A stretch of DNA of 64,000 nt, taken from NCBI GenBank assembly GCA_003342815.1, contig PTEX01000032.1, positions 1,239,882-1,303,881 on the forward strand. The letters run 5' to 3'. This DNA is from Eudromia elegans. Lineage: Eukaryota; Chordata; Aves; Tinamiformes; Tinamidae. Below the pieces are notes generated by a model that was given only the letters and a program-made list of their open reading frames with translations, searched no databases and was not told the origin of the DNA. Of this stretch, positions 1-14,246 are shown piece after piece (within the stretch, counting starts at the first letter, position 1; every line of letters begins with the position of its first letter). The translations under genes and the position numbers were made by a program.

Positions 1-1680
1 AAAAACACCCAACCTATCAAGAAAGGCATGAAAAAAACAATAGAGAAACCAAAAGTATAAGGGCGGAATAAAGATATCCTTTGGGATAAGGCAATGGAAC
101 ATGTGTGGGTGGAAAAACACACAGGAGAGATATGGAAAGTATTCAAAGAGAAATTACTGTATGCCCAATGGTTATGTGTGCCATTGAGCTATAAATACTT
201 CAGGACTGGAGATGAGGATGCAATTTATACAAGGAAGTGGAATAAAAGTCCTGTGATGTGAGAAAAAGTGCTTTAAATTGATACATTTGAGGTGGAGAAT
301 GGAAGAAAAAAGAAGAAAACCAGGCCAAATAATGAAGACAGCGCGTGCAAAGCTGTGCTCTCTTAATCCATGTGCTGTTTTCTCAGTGGGCACGTTGATT
401 AAAACAGTGCTCTTGGCAGTGCTGGTGTCTGTTTGGAATGGGCATCCGTTCAGAGCGGGGCTGCCTTGATCCTGCGCACAACATGAGCCGGGGATCCGCT
501 GATGGGGCTGGTTTAGAGTGACCCCCCCCAAGAACAACCCTCTTCAAACCTCCTTGTGTCCTCGCGTCTCTCCTCTTGCCTCTCACACTGTCTTAGACTA
601 GAAATCCGTTGGGATTCTGACTGTTTTTCTGTTTGTACAGCACCAAAGTGCCCCAGTTCCGAAACACGCACCGAGCCCTAGCAATGCTAGGGATGACAAC
701 ACCAATCCCAAAACGAGCTGTTACCTCCAATAATGACGTACATTTGTTCCTCTTTGTCCACAATCACATCTACCTATTGACATTTATAAGTGCAGATATT
801 TCACACCCAGAGGTGACAGATGTGACTATACAATAAAACATTGCAAATCCTGTAACAACCGCTGCGCATTGGAGAACCATCCACAAGAGCTATGGCCACA
901 GGTGGGAAGAGCTTCCAGCAAGGGCAATTAGCTGTGTGTTTCCTGAAGGAAGGTGGACTCCCCAGGACAGAACTCATCTCACCTGACTTCAGTTATTTAA
1001 AAGTTAGTTGCTTATTCTAAGCTAATCATTAAACCTCTTTTAGAAAGGTCCCTAGCCCAGAAGATTGCACCGAAGGGCCCATCTCTCACCAAGAGCAGCT
1101 TGTTGGAGGCGTCGTGGGTGACTTAAAACTCACTGCAGCCACTTCTGTTTCCCATAAGGTTGGATAGGCTGTTAGCAAAATTTGGTGATGAGAGGAGAGA
1201 GCAGAGGGGTTGAAAACAGTTTGAAGAAAGGGTTAAAAAACACCTTTAACTCATTGCATCAATCTGTCATGAGCAGCCCTACGCTTTGGCTCTGTACAAG
1301 TTCATCCTGAAGGGAGGATGCCTCTGCCACGCTGTCATTTCATGCCTGGCACGTACTTTTGCTCTTTTTAACCCTATAGCAACTGCTGAGTGAAACAAGC
1401 CCTCCCTACACAATAGTATGAATCATCCTCAATCATAGTTTTTCTCCCCCTCCCTGAGAAGTGGGGACAAGAAAGCTGAGCGCGGTGGCAGGTCCCCGCT
1501 GCAGAACCTGATGAGTTTCTCTGCTGCCCTACTTGCTTTCCTGTAATTACATAAGCAACATTTGCTTGACTCTTACTTTCTCATTTCCTTGCCTTGTTTT
1601 CTGTCTGATTTTTAGGACGCGCTTTTACTCGAGTTACACTGACCTCCTTTGAGAGAGAAAATAACATATTTTCTGACTAA

Positions 1681-1699
1681 AGCTTATCTTTGATAAGCT
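1681..1699. promoter_or_regulatory. Inverted pair of GATA sites
   Basis: AGCTTATC and GATAAGCT form a perfect 8-bp inverted repeat around TTT, so two WGATAR-type sites face each other. This could be a GATA-factor site or chance; nothing else nearby supports an enhancer. Confidence 0.3.
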
Positions 1700-1860
1700 G
1701 GCACACTTGCTGCCCAAGTCAATAGTTAGACTTGGGAATTCTTTTAATTATAGAAGTGACCACTCTAATCAGTAGTGAAACCCAACAGCCCCTATAACAG
1801 AGAAGCAGCTACTCAGAGCCGTAGACCACCAGCAAGCAGCACAGACACCCATGGAAAGCA

Positions 1861-1900
1861 TCACGGTGATTTTTCTTTCATCATGGTGATTTTTTTCACT
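1861..1900. repeat. 20-bp imperfect tandem duplication
   Basis: TCACGGTGATTTTTCTTTCA is followed directly by a related copy starting TCATGGTGATTTTTTTC. It is a small local duplication in otherwise unremarkable sequence. Confidence 0.75.
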
Positions 1901-4900
1901 CTCCTTAGTTGGCACCAAGCAAGTTGGCACCAACTCTGACACCTGCAAGGCTGAAAACTGCACAATAGGTGTCCCTGGAAAATAGCTGCCCAAATCAATG
2001 AAGGTTCATCCTCACAGGAAGCCCCTCGTGCACAGCCCAGCGTGACGGCGCTTTTCTGGTCAAACATACTGGAAGATTAATCAGATGTTAAAAATCACTA
2101 TTCAAAAGATATTCCGTGTCATAAATATCTGGATTCTCTGCAGCGGGTTTGGTGGCGCGTCACGAAGCCCTTCCTCTTAGTGAGAGGAACAGAAACTGCT
2201 TCTCAAGCAGAGGAGAACAAGACTTGTGTTTTGTTTTGTCACAAAGCGGACTCAGTGGACGATAGCAGACTTTTTTAAAATAAAAGAAATGCTTAATTAT
2301 AATCTTTCTGGAGCAACCAGCGCGGCTTTAGGTTATTTTACATAACTGTATTAAATCCCCCCTGAGAATTATTCACCTCCCACACTCCAGGGTGCCTAAG
2401 CTTAAAAGATGACCAGTTATTTAACAGCTCCTGAGTAGTTAAAAACGTACCAGGACTTCTGGAAAAGAACAATTGCTAGTGGGTTTGCTTCATTATCTTC
2501 ACAGCCCTCGTACATCGGGCAGTAGATTGCTCTTTGATAATGCACGTTATTTGGAAATGTGTTTTGCATTTGTCCTGCTGTATACCCAAATTGCAGAGAA
2601 CTGCAAAAATATATATAATGGCCAAATTTTGCAGTCTCTTTTCAGGGCGTATTTGCAGTATTAACCTTGCAAAACTTAAGCAGTCAGTTTATACAAAGAC
2701 AGCATTTTTTTACTTCTATAATTTGGAAAAGGAAGCAACATCTCATTCTCTTGCATCGCCTTCCTGGGAAAGGAGAAGCAAACCAACTAGTGAATAGACT
2801 AACATTTTTTGTAAGGATGCAGAAATGTTACTGGAAAGAAAAAGGCAGCAAGATTTGGCCCCAGTCACATCTGATCCTTTTTCCCTCTCAGGTTGGATCT
2901 ATTCCTTTGGATGTTTGGTTTTCAATATATTTTTAATAACTTTTTTTTTGTTTACCCAATATAAACTATGAAGAAAAATAACAAAGTGAGGAGAGAACAG
3001 AATTTCCTTTTTTCCTGGTGTTTTTATAAGACTGGCAGGTTTGAAAAGAGTTTGCAAACAGGCTGCAGGAATTGCAAGAAGTACCTTTGACTTCACCCAG
3101 ATCTCTCCTACTGGCAGATTCCCATTTCTCCCCCTTGCCTCTGCTGTCCTTTCAGAGTAGTGGCAGGTCCCAAGGCAAAAACAGCGAGCAGAGCCCCGGC
3201 TCCTCTTGGCAATAACCATGGCATCATTTCCTCAGAGCAGTGAGGAGCTGCAAGACAGGGATTTAGTGCTGCTGGTCCCATCCTCCAGGACAAGTTTTGC
3301 AAGAGGCCCGAGAGGCCTTGGCCCCACAGCCGGCCCCTCTGCACCAGGACCCTCATGCCCAGTTTGCACAGGCGAGTTGGGCAGCAGAGGCAGGGGGTGA
3401 CATTTGGGATGCTCCAGGTTTCCCCTTTTCAGTGCCTGTGGATGGACCTTCCCACATGCTTGGCAGGGCAGAAAGGCCAGCATGGTCCCGTGAGGACTGT
3501 TGTTTCTTTTTAAGCAGGAACTGAAGTGAAAACTTAGCATTAAAGTCAAAATAGAACAGAGAGAGCATGTAAACAGGTTGCTATATGAAAATCCTATTGT
3601 GTGTGAACAGGGCAGAAAGGAGCTTGGCCAACAGTTATGAACAGCTAGGGAAGGACAGGAGTTGGTTGGTTCCCAGGCCGGAATGGATTACACGCTATCA
3701 GCAGCCCTGATCCACAGAGAGCCCTAATGCTTAATGAGAGGGTGGCTGAACCTTCTGGCCAACGCAGCCCGATGGGGAAGGGCCGGGTCACGGCTGTGGC
3801 AGGGAATCCCTCGGCACCGCGGCGGATCAGCGCTGCGTCTCCCCTTGCAGCTGGAGCTGTTGGAGAGGACACGCCAGAGCACGAATCCCCAAGCACAGAA
3901 GGGGAGAGGGGAGAGAGTTCACCAGCCTAGCGAGCTCGTGGAGATGCAGCTGAACTGCTCAGACTGCTCTGCGGGGACACGGAGGATCCGGCAAGGCTAA
4001 TGCAGGGACAGCTACTCCTGAAGGCTCTTTGCAGAGCTGGAGGTGGATGGGCTTGCAGAGATGCAGCGCAAGCATAGGAACCCAAGCATGAACCAGATTG
4101 CAAATCGTGTGCAGGAACAAGGGTGCTGGGGACCCACTGGCAGCTCACGGGGTGGCGGAGAGGCACAGCCTCACCTGCTGCATGGCCAGGGTCCAGCCTT
4201 TCCGCTCCACGTGCCCTGACCTGGCCATCAAACTGGGATACGCAGGCTACAGGCCCCAGCTCTGCCAGCTCTTACTCATCTAGGTCTTTCTGGGCAGGAA
4301 AGAGGAACTCTTGTTCCCACTCTCTCCTCCTTTTGTCTATGTAAAAGTTTTCTTCTGAAACAACGTAGGCAAACTCATCTAGAAACAAGCAACTCGGGTC
4401 AATTCCGAGAATGCTTTGGAGAGCATTTGATTGCTTGTTTCCAAGGGTGCAAATATGGCCTTAATGACTTCAGCGGAACTACTCCGAATTTGCCCCCTAT
4501 AACTGTCAGCCATTTTTGAATACGAAGAGAAAATATAAGCACTGGTGTTAAATACTTTCAGTCCCATTTTAAAGGGCTGCATTTGAGACTAGGACAACCT
4601 CACCATCTTCTATTAGTATAAAAAGCACATAACTATCCTGTATTATCATAATGGCACTACTGACAGAGAGGTACAAACCCTGTCTTAATTGCTGGAAGGA
4701 AAGTTGAGAATATCTAGCTGACAAGCTTATCTTATTCACCTTCTGGGTTCATCACTTTTTCAGTTCAGAGGAATAAACATACATCATTTACACATGTAAG
4801 TACATTACGTCCTTTTTTCCCCTTAAATAAGTCCCAGTAGGGAGCACTGCAATTGAACTGCCAAAAAGGAAACCTCAGAAATAAGTCAAAACACACCGTT

Positions 4901-5679
4901 TTAAAGCCTGAGCATATTAAAAGTCTATATTGTCTGTGTGACAGATCTATATTTTATAAATCAGGCCTCTAACTAGCTTTTTAAAATATAATGGATCAGT
5001 CCCAATTACTACTTGCAGCTCAGCTAGCGGGAAGTGGGGGATATAAGTGGATATTAAAAAGGAACAATTTAAAGAGCAGTCCCAAGCACTAACCCAAGCA
5101 CAACAAGCACGGAGAAAACCTTGACAGCATCTGCTACTGAACTGCAAATCCTCTGGCATCTTTTTATAACAACAGTGCTGTAGGAAACTTTGGGATTCTT
5201 TACTCAGTCCTACTAAACTCCACGCTAAGCTCAGATCCAGAATTTAACGGCAATAAACTCTTCTTGAGTTCCTTTCTTACTGCACTATCAAGCTGGTACC
5301 CAACTCTATCCATTCGATATTAAAAAGCTGAAATATAGACTCCATAGCAGGCACTCAACTTGGCATACAGATCCCTTAAATAAGTGCCAAGGAGAAAGGA
5401 TTTCCAAGAATATCCTAAAATAATCCACAGGGGAAGCAAATAATCTTCCCTTTTCAAACCAACCCGAGATTACTCCTACAGGAAGAAATGTAATCTCTTC
5501 CTCAGCAGAACCAAAGACTAAACTGGAAAATAAAGTTGAAACCTTCTTGAAGGAGCACACGGGGATTAGCAGAGGGTTAAGCTAAGCAAGCACAATTTCC
5601 ACTGAAAACACAAAAGACATTTAAGGTTTATGTAACTTAAACATTGCTGCTGTTCAATGAACTGTAGAAATTAAAGGGT

Positions 5680-5703
5680 AAAAAAAAAAGCAAAAAAAAA
5701 AAA
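5680..5703. repeat. Double poly-A tract
   Basis: Two A-runs separated by GC form a low-complexity tract. No retroposon body or target-site duplication was seen next to it, so it is not called as a processed insertion. Confidence 0.8.
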
Positions 5704-7699
5704 GCACCAAGCCATCTGTGCCTCCTGTCTGTTCAGCGTGGGTTAGAATCTTAACAAAGACAGATTAATGTGTGGAAATGGAAAGAACCACACACAGAGA
5801 AATGCAAATAAGCAACAGGACTGCAGAGCCCGAGCAAGGGCTGAATCATAATGTCGAGACAAATGGAAACAGCAGCTTTTCCACGGTTTGTTAGGAAGCA
5901 GCTTTTGCACCAACTCAACCTTTTCATGTGCGAGCAGAGAAGGGAGGAGATGAAGAGCGCTGCTCTACCACAAGAGTTGCACCTCGATGGCCACTGATAC
6001 CTAGGGGTGGGTGACTGCAAAAGCTGTGAAGGGTAGAGGAGAAAGGGCAGGGCAGGCAGGGAAACTTCCGTGGCCCACGCACTGAACCTGAGGGCAGGGA
6101 AAGGGGGAAAGGACCCACAGGTTCATCCATGCACCACGAGGCAGGGGCCCTTCAGCACACAGCCCTGAGCTGTGGCAGACTCAGACTTTTCTATATTACA
6201 TATAGGCAGCTATTTTTATTAATCATCCCTAACTGACCCCTTAAAGAACTCATTTTTAACAGGTCACAGGCAGAAATAACAAGACACACTTACTTGAAAC
6301 CAAAAATAAAACACCACAAATTTTTTTTTTGAGCCCCATGGAGCACCAGACGTGGCCGCTGAGCGTTTCCCGCCTCCCCAGGGAAGAGCAGGTCCCACTT
6401 TTGGCAGCCCGCAATGGGTGTGCGAGCCGTGGGCCCCGTCCCCGGGACCAGCACCCACCGTGGGAGCAGGACTGCAGCTCTCATCACAAACCACAGAAAT
6501 ATCAACAGCCTTTGCCTGGAAAAAAGGGATTTTTCCTAAATGTTTCGGAAACTCAAAAGCTTCAGGAGCTGTTATTAATAGGCTGGGCTAGCTAGGAGCA
6601 AGCTCACTGTATATAAACCAGTGAAAACATGCCTGAGTACTTTGGAGCCCTGGATTGCTATTTTTAGGGAGATGTGGGTAGTTAAGTAACCCCTGGCTGT
6701 TGGTGTCAGAAGCAGCAGCAAGTGTCCTGCTTACGGAAAATCCCAAGCCACAAAGAGGAATGAAATAATATCCTCTAACGCTGAAACAGAGCCCTTCTGC
6801 CTAGGGAAACCCAGTGCGTGGCAGAAAACGCCCAGAGCCAGGTAGCCACATAGTGATGGCTTCGCTGGTGTGCAAAGCTGGGGCAGATGCTGCAGCTGTG
6901 AGACGGCAGTAAGCAGCATTGCCCTGGGATTTGGGACAGCAAGGGAGGAACGGCAGCTTTCCCATGCTCTGCATGTCCCAGGCCGTGGGGTCTCCCCGGG
7001 GAGTCTCCCGTTCAAATGGCCACCCCATTTCTAGCCTCCTCCTCAGCAAGGCAAAAAAGGGGCGAGAGGCAGAAACTGGGAAGCATTCACACCGAGCACA
7101 GATGAAGGCCGTTTTCATCTTGGTGTAACCAAGGGAAGGGGCTGTGCAGAGCTTGCTGTTCCCTACTCATCTGCACTCACTCACCATGGACTTGGGCATA
7201 TCCTGGGTGGAGGTGACTAAATAACTAAGTCCTAGTATTGCAGGCCAAGGCTTGGAAAGGTGCCAACATGTCTGTGGTGGCAAAGCACAGGTCTCCCAGC
7301 TTCCCAGACCTGCTAGCAGCAAGCCCCTTTTCCATTGCACTTTTTCTCAGTGCGAGAAGATGCCACAATCCCCTGGGAGTAACTAAGAACAGGAGTTGGA
7401 AAGACTCAGACGCTCCCTTCTGCAGCAGGGTAGATCTGTTCACTAGCAGTAACGCCAGTAGAAGGTTTCTTGTTCCTCACATTGCACACATGGAATGAAT
7501 CACTGAGTCTCCCTTGCTCTGACACCAAACAGCATCAGCTGTCCCTGCAGCAGGCTCCTCCTGCTCCCGCTTCCAGGAGACCCCATCGCATCCCTGCCAA
7601 GGCACGTTACTCTTCAAGGAGTTTCATGCCACAGCCCAGCCAGGTCCCTGCAAGGCCCGAGGTTTGGAAGCATTGGCTATGGAGGACCAGGAAGATGGA

Positions 7700-7935
7700 G
7701 CCAAGCTTCAAAGTGCCCTGCAAACAGGCAAGTGGCAGCCAAAGCAAGGAGAAATTCCAGCTGCAAATATTTTTCCTGATCTGAGTCTCCAAGGAGACTC
7801 TCCAGTCCTTGGAAAGTCTCAAAACTCAACAGGACAAGGGCCTTAAGATCCCTCCCCTCTGAATATGGCCTTGTTTTGAGTAGGAAGCTCAGGACCTCCG
7901 CATCTCTTCCAACAGAAATTATTCTATGATTCTGT
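7700..7935 (+). mobile_element. Decayed CR1 LINE, 3' end
   Basis: The block reads like the terminal 3' part of CR1: a segment resembling GGAGAAATTCCAG, then GGAGACTCTCCAGTCCTTGG, a TTTTGAG..GGAAGCT..GACCTC run, TCTTCCAACAGAAATT, and the CR1 3' signature ATTCTATGATTCT at 7921-7933. CR1 copies are usually 5'-truncated and end in such short repeats without a poly-A tail. Many substitutions and small gaps against the remembered consensus suggest an old copy. The left edge is uncertain, and no reverse-transcriptase frame is present. Confidence 0.8.
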
Positions 7936-10342
7936 CTCTTGACCATAACCCCCAGAAGGAGCTTCCACAAATGTACATACCAGTATGAGGCCCAGACACG
8001 TTCAAACACTCCCTGAGACAAGTTAATTTGTCCAATTTCCTGCAAATTTCCTTAACTCAGTGCTTCACAGTGGTAAGCTATGGAAATAGTCTGCTGGTCC
8101 TCAAGACTCTTCCTTCTCTCAGTCTCGTATTTAAGATAACCATCTCCCATGGCGGCCAAAGAAGTCTATTCTGGAATCCATTTGCCTCAATCGCTCTGCA
8201 AAACAATTATATTTTGGTCCAATTAGAAAAATGTGGTTAACATTCAAGTTTGCCTCTGCCCTTTTAATTCACCTGGAAACATCTTAGTGCACTGGAGCGT
8301 TTGGGGAGCTGCAGAGAGGGAAGCAGTGCAAGAGCTGATGAGAATCTTATGATTTGATCTGTGAAGCAGCCCTCATCTATCTTTAATAAGAGCTGAACAT
8401 TTTATTAAGGATGCTTGTGATCCTTTTGAGTACAGTACAGGTGCTTAATCTTAATGGCATCTCTGCCCATCACTAGCTCAGACTATTTATTAAAGACAAA
8501 AATGGAAAAACATAAGTGGAACAATCTTAGAAGTGTCTGTGTGCATGGGTACACAGTGAGCCCAGAGGGACAGACAGTTCAATCCTCCAGTTCATTCAAA
8601 GTGGAGATTCCCAATCTTTTCCTCCTCTGGCACTTCTCAAAATCTCTCTCCCTTACAGCTTTTTCACCTGAGGGAAACCTGATAGTTAGAAGTCAAGAGA
8701 TCAGAATTTCAGAACTACCCAGGATCTAAAGCCATTGGGAGAGGACTAGAGTTGCTCGAAAGAGCTGCAATTATTGTTTGCTCCATATTCCAGGTGTGCT
8801 TTACCAACTCTCAATAAAAACGGTCTTTGCTGTTGTAAAATTCTTTCAAAAACAACTACCTGCATGCAAACATTACCATAGCCTTGTGCTGATAGCAGAG
8901 AAAGAAACAACTCCTTTCACATAACCTTTATGAGCAAAGACAGCAACTATGGAGCCTTTCACACTTACAGGGTGTTCTCAAATGAAAAAATCCTACCGGG
9001 TATAAGTGAACAGGAAAAAATAAACATAAAGCCTCAGTATAATTAATGGAATGAAAATATGCTTGTGTCCAAATTAACCTGTGACCCAAAGTACAGCTTT
9101 TCTTCACCCTCTCCAGTTTTTCAAATAATTCTTGAAAATAAACATTTTTGTTTTATTTTTCCCATGGGTGAAAGAGAAGAAACACAGGCATCATTCCTTG
9201 CCACTTATTATTTTTATATTCGTAAATAGCTGCTGAATTAACAAGCCAAGAGAACGCAACTGTATATTTAGTCCTGAAACAAATTTGGTGTGAGCAGAGC
9301 CAGTGCTGGCTCCTCTCCCTTGGGCCTTGCTCTAACATATTTCAGCTTTGATTTGTAAAAAACATCTTTTGGGAAGGAAAATGACACAGCTCCACGTCTC
9401 TCTGGCTGCTTGCCTCTCTACAGACAGCTGACCATGGTGCTAGTGAAGGCAAGGGGTGGGAATGGGATTTTCAGAGAATCTCCCCACATCTCCTGCCCTC
9501 CCAAAACCCCAACCTCAATCTCCTGCAATCTATGCACTGGTTACTGAGCTGAGCCTCGGTTTTCATGGGCCCACTGAACAGGCATCAGATGATAAGAAGC
9601 TTTAATTGCTAGTGACCTGGTCTGGATTTCGATGTGTGACACAGAGATAAAGGATTCTATATCCTATTATCAGTCCCTGGAGCAACTGTTACATCTTATT
9701 AAGCATAACTAGATTCACGGGTCAGAATCTCATCCATGGAGAGGATATGTATTTTCTTTTACTGGGAACAGAGCATTATTAGGACATTCCATTGCCATAA
9801 AAACGGTTTGCAAGTTCCTAGGCAGAACCCTTATGCCATCCTTTGATATCTTTACTTCCCTGCTACAGCTGCTGACATGACAATACTGGGCTGGAAAGCC
9901 TATTCGCATAGCAAGGATGAGGAACAGAGAGAGATTTCTGCTCTTTGATGCTGTTTTCCACCTAAAGAAGTCTTGGTAAATGCAGCTATACAGCATTGTC
10001 ATCACTCTTCCACAGCAAGAGGCATCAAGGCCAAACACAACTTTGGTCTTTGCACATGATCGTAAAACAGAGGCGCGACTGCCTTCCTAAGCAACAAACC
10101 GTCACTTCCCGCAGTCGTCCAGAATGGGTGTCTGCAGGGCCAGACTTCACCTATATTCTCCAGTGGTCACTGGACCGATGGCCAGCCGTGAGGGACCCTG
10201 CTGAGAGCACAGACACCGGGGAACCTTGGTGGAACCTCCTTCAAAAGACCGGCCTTCCAAGAGACAACACAGTTGGGCTGGCGTTGCCTTCAACAGCCAC
10301 AAAATGACCTGGATCTGTACTCTGGAAGAGGGAGGCTCGCAG

Positions 10343-10380
10343 GTTTAGCAGATGGATTATTGTTTAGCAGATGGATTATT
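10343..10380. repeat. Perfect 19-bp tandem duplication
   Basis: GTTTAGCAGATGGATTATT occurs twice back to back (10343-10361 and 10362-10380) without a mismatch. It is probably a recent slippage or microduplication event and no gene is associated with it. Confidence 0.95.
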
Positions 10381-13300
10381 CAACCCCACCCTTCTCTGAG
10401 CAAGGTGTTTTTCCCCCAAGCTGCACAGAGTCAGATATTTTCAAGTCCCAGGCTAGAGACATGAAAAGGCACGTGAAAACCACCATGCCGAGGGTGGCCG
10501 TTGCGGGCTGCGCACACCAGCTCGCGGGTGTGCTGCTGATGCATCGTGATTAGTTGCCATTTTAGCATTAAATGATGCTGTTTGCTGTCTGTCCTAGTAC
10601 ATCTGGTCTGGCAGCAGAAAGCTCTCTGTGAACATCTGATTTAAGCAAGAGGTTTTGCAAGGCACAATCTTCCCTCAAATCATACTTTTCTTTTTTTTCT
10701 CCTAATTTCTTTTAGATGAGTTTCAGAAGCACTGAAAACTCGATGAATCATTTGGCTGAATGGCCCACATAGTTTCCTCTTAAGTCAGCTCTGGCAGCAA
10801 GCCACTGAACATATTCTGAGGCTTTGCTTCTAGTGATGTTTTTATTGGGAAGATTACTCAAACATCTGAAGCCAGGCCAGCCCTCCCCAGTGCACCCCAC
10901 TCCTCACACTTGAAAACAAGAGCCAGGGAGGGAGGATGTGGCTTTAGAAATCTGGATGTGGACACTGATCAACAGAAAACCTTGCCTCCAAGATCTAGGA
11001 GACTTCCCTTCGGATATAACACTACGTCCAACTGCAAATCTGGGAAGGTTGTGCTATATCCCACTGGTGTTGACAGCTGCTGGAGCTCACCTCCATGAAG
11101 CGACTGAGTTGGTTCTCTGCACGTGCAGGAGGGCCAGCTCCATGGAGCTCCTGTGGCCACGTGGGGACCACAGGGCCTCGGTGGTCACCATCTGCAGCAC
11201 CAAAGGACAACCTGCGTAGCGGGTAAGAGACCGGCCGGCCTGATGCATGGGACAAAGCCAGGGGGAATTTTTCAAACAAATCAAATCAAATCTCCTTTAT
11301 TCCAAGACTCACCATCCTGAGCTAGGTTCAAACACATCCTAAGGGGCCTTCTCTAACCCGTTGCTGGATCCTGCAGCAAATGACTATTCTCCTAGGACCT
11401 AATTCTGACTGATGCTGTATCTCTGTATTCCAGTCAGCTTGAAACACTTGGAAGTGTTGGACTTCAAGCTAATAACTTTTTAGAAAAAGCCAGTCTTTTT
11501 TTAACTCCAGCAACTGGATTCCTATTAGCTTTACTTTTCCTTTCCAAAAAGGAAGCCACCATAGAGCAAGCACGCCGCAGACCAGCCAGCTGAAGCTATA
11601 CAGGAGGACGAGTTCAATCAAATGCGTCTCACCGTTTTAAAGCACCGCTCGCATTCATTTTAGACTCATTTTAGCATGGCAAGTCACAGCAGTATAAACA
11701 TTGGAGGGGGGGAAAAAGGCCGAGCTGGCAAACAGTCAGAACTTGCTGTTCCTGACCCAGTAACCTACTTTTTGAACATCACGTAACGTGAAAGCCACCC
11801 CCGGCTCAGACTCCCGACGTCACCTCTTACTTAACTTCTTAGAGGCAAACAGTGGGTCTGGCTGGGGAGAGCTGGATGACATGCGGTCATCATTCATTTC
11901 ATTCTGGCCGCAAATATCATATGAGCCTAGACAGAAATAGGAAAGGTGGTTTCTAACCTCAGGTCACTCACAGACACCATCTGAACATGCGTGTTCCGTG
12001 CAGCAGTTTGGGCTTTGGATTCCACCACGCAGAGGAACCTGAGGTTTCTCCTAGAGCACCGTGCTACTTTCAGCACCACAGCCATGTCTAAGGAAGTCAT
12101 CCAAGGCAACAGTGCATAAAACTTTTTTTTCTCTCCACAGCTCTGTTTCAGCTATTTATACTCCATCTCTCTCGCCCTCACCTGACATGACATTCAGAGA
12201 TCATCAAGCTCAGTCTTCAAAGGTACCAGAGAATTGAGAACCTTGAAGACAACCTGAACCTCTGAACAGCAAAAGCTGCTCTGTTGCTGGCTCTCCCCTC
12301 CTGATATCCCTTCACTGGGACAAATGCAGAGCTGTCAACACTACCATCCTTCGCAGGGCATCTGTCCTCCCTTTCCCTCTTGCTTTCCCCCAGATTTCTA
12401 ACCTATCTTGGTTGTCTGCAATCTGAAAAGCAGCCAAGCTGATTCTTTGCCACCATCATCCAGGCTAATGAAAGATCGTGCGGAAGTACTAGACATGGAA
12501 GGAAAAAAAATATTCTTAAGGATACACAGGATTGTATCCAACAACTCCATAAATATTGTCCTTCCTCTGGCACAACTCCTGGAGTGCCGGGAATTCAAAC
12601 CTGTATCTTATTTAAGGTCTTTCTTCGTTTTATGACAAAAGCACCATCTCTAGTTGAAAAGGGCCTGAACAGTGTGAGAAATTTGCAGAAAAGAGGGAAT
12701 CTAAGGCACCTCCATCCAAAGACAGTCCCACCCTTCACACTTGCTGCCCCAAACAGATTATTACCGGAAAGTTTTCACATGCCGTTACTTCCAATGCATC
12801 TCTCAGCTGAACACAGAGACGTACAGAATGGGGACCAGGAAAAAATCAAACAGTTTGGTCAAACATTCTAGCTGTTTAAAAAAAAAGTGGTTAAAGAATC
12901 AGAAGAAAATGCCTTCAAAGTTATACCACCTCTCAGCTGGCTCAGTTTTGACTGAGATGTTATTTCTGTTAACATTTTGAATTTCCTATTGTGGGACAGG
13001 GCAGGAGAGGGCATTAGAATATCTTAAAAATTCTAGTTACATTTTCTTGTGCCCTCACAATTCTTTTTCCACTATCTTTTGTACCAGTGGTTTTAACCTA
13101 AGAGTTAAAGAACATGGAAGTATTTCACAGTAGCTGGCATAGCGCAAAAGTAAGTGTTCTAATAGACATAAGAAGTCATTTTTCTTTACTACAATGTCTA
13201 ATTTAGATCTCTGAAATTGTAAAATTAAAATCTATTCTAATCCATACTTACACAAAAATGCATTTCGAGCAGATTATAATAACTGCTTATTACACAAAAA

Positions 13301-14178
13301 TCTTGGAATGACTGTATTGTAAAAAAAATAACTGCCTAATTATGAAATCCTGATGATAAAGACACCATTGTCATGAAAACATCTGGGACACCAGCCCCTA
13401 GAATGTGTGAAATTTCAATAGGCAGAGAAAAATCAGGAGGCAGATGAAAGAAGAGTTATTAAGAGGTCCAGAGAAAAATCACCACCCACTGCAATTTCTA
13501 TAATCAAAGTGTGGGTGATGACTACAAACAAACCAACCAGTAATAATCTATTCACAGCAGAAGAGCAGCAAACATTTATGTGGAGATAAGGAAAAATTAG
13601 CAAATAATATGCATATTCTTGCATAACCTTAGGGAAAAAACATATATCTATTCTACCTCTCCATAGTTAGGACCTGGAAAAATCTTCATTATTTCAGGGT
13701 TTTAGAAGAAACAACAAAAGACTTGTCCAATTGGAACTGAACAGCAATCAGTACTATTTCTATAGCATTTAACTCACATGAAACGCCATTTAAATTATAT
13801 TTGAAGAACAAAAAAGGAACCAAAATGAAGGAGAGGGAAAGGTCAGTTACATGTAAATAGTAGAAATACTGAGAAAAGAAAGACACTTTTGACTGGTGCA
13901 TTCAGTTTGGCCTCACCACTCCAACAGGGCTCATCACCAACAGGAAACCCTCTTTCTGTTGCTGCATTTGTTCCAAATGTTACACACTCGACAGTGAAGT
14001 TAGCAGCTATGCATACCTATGCAAAACAGTGAAAGGTTTTCTTGAAAAACTAGGGATGAAATAATGTTGTTATCCCAGAGCAGCATAGGCTACGGCGAAA
14101 GGACCAGAGGCAGGAGCAAAATGGTCTTTGGTGAATCAGGGGCTGCAGTTTAGGAAAGCTAAACCTTGCACTCGAGCC

Positions 14179-14246
14179 ATGATACATTAAAAGGATATCT
14201 AAACTGAAATGAATGATACATTAAAAGGATATCTAAACTCAAATGG
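14179..14246. repeat. 34-bp tandem duplication
   Basis: Two adjoining 34-base copies start at 14179 and 14213, each beginning ATGATACATTAAAAGG and differing at only a couple of positions near the end of the copies (CTGAAATGA against CTCAAATGG). It is non-coding. Confidence 0.92.

Larger units (their letters stand above)
1..7699. other. Non-coding stretch, no gene seen
   Basis: Open frames are short and unlike any family I know. GC-richer blocks at about 3.1-3.5, 3.7-4.2 and 6.3-6.5 kb give longer frames on both strands, as chance would. The stretch contains a C8 run near 523, the GATA pair, the 1.86 kb duplication and the 5.68 kb A-tract. Confidence 0.6.

Noticed and set aside
12180-12250. 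Possible reverse CR1 tail around AGAGATCATCAAG
   Set aside because: The match is too short and the rest of the CR1 tail order is missing.
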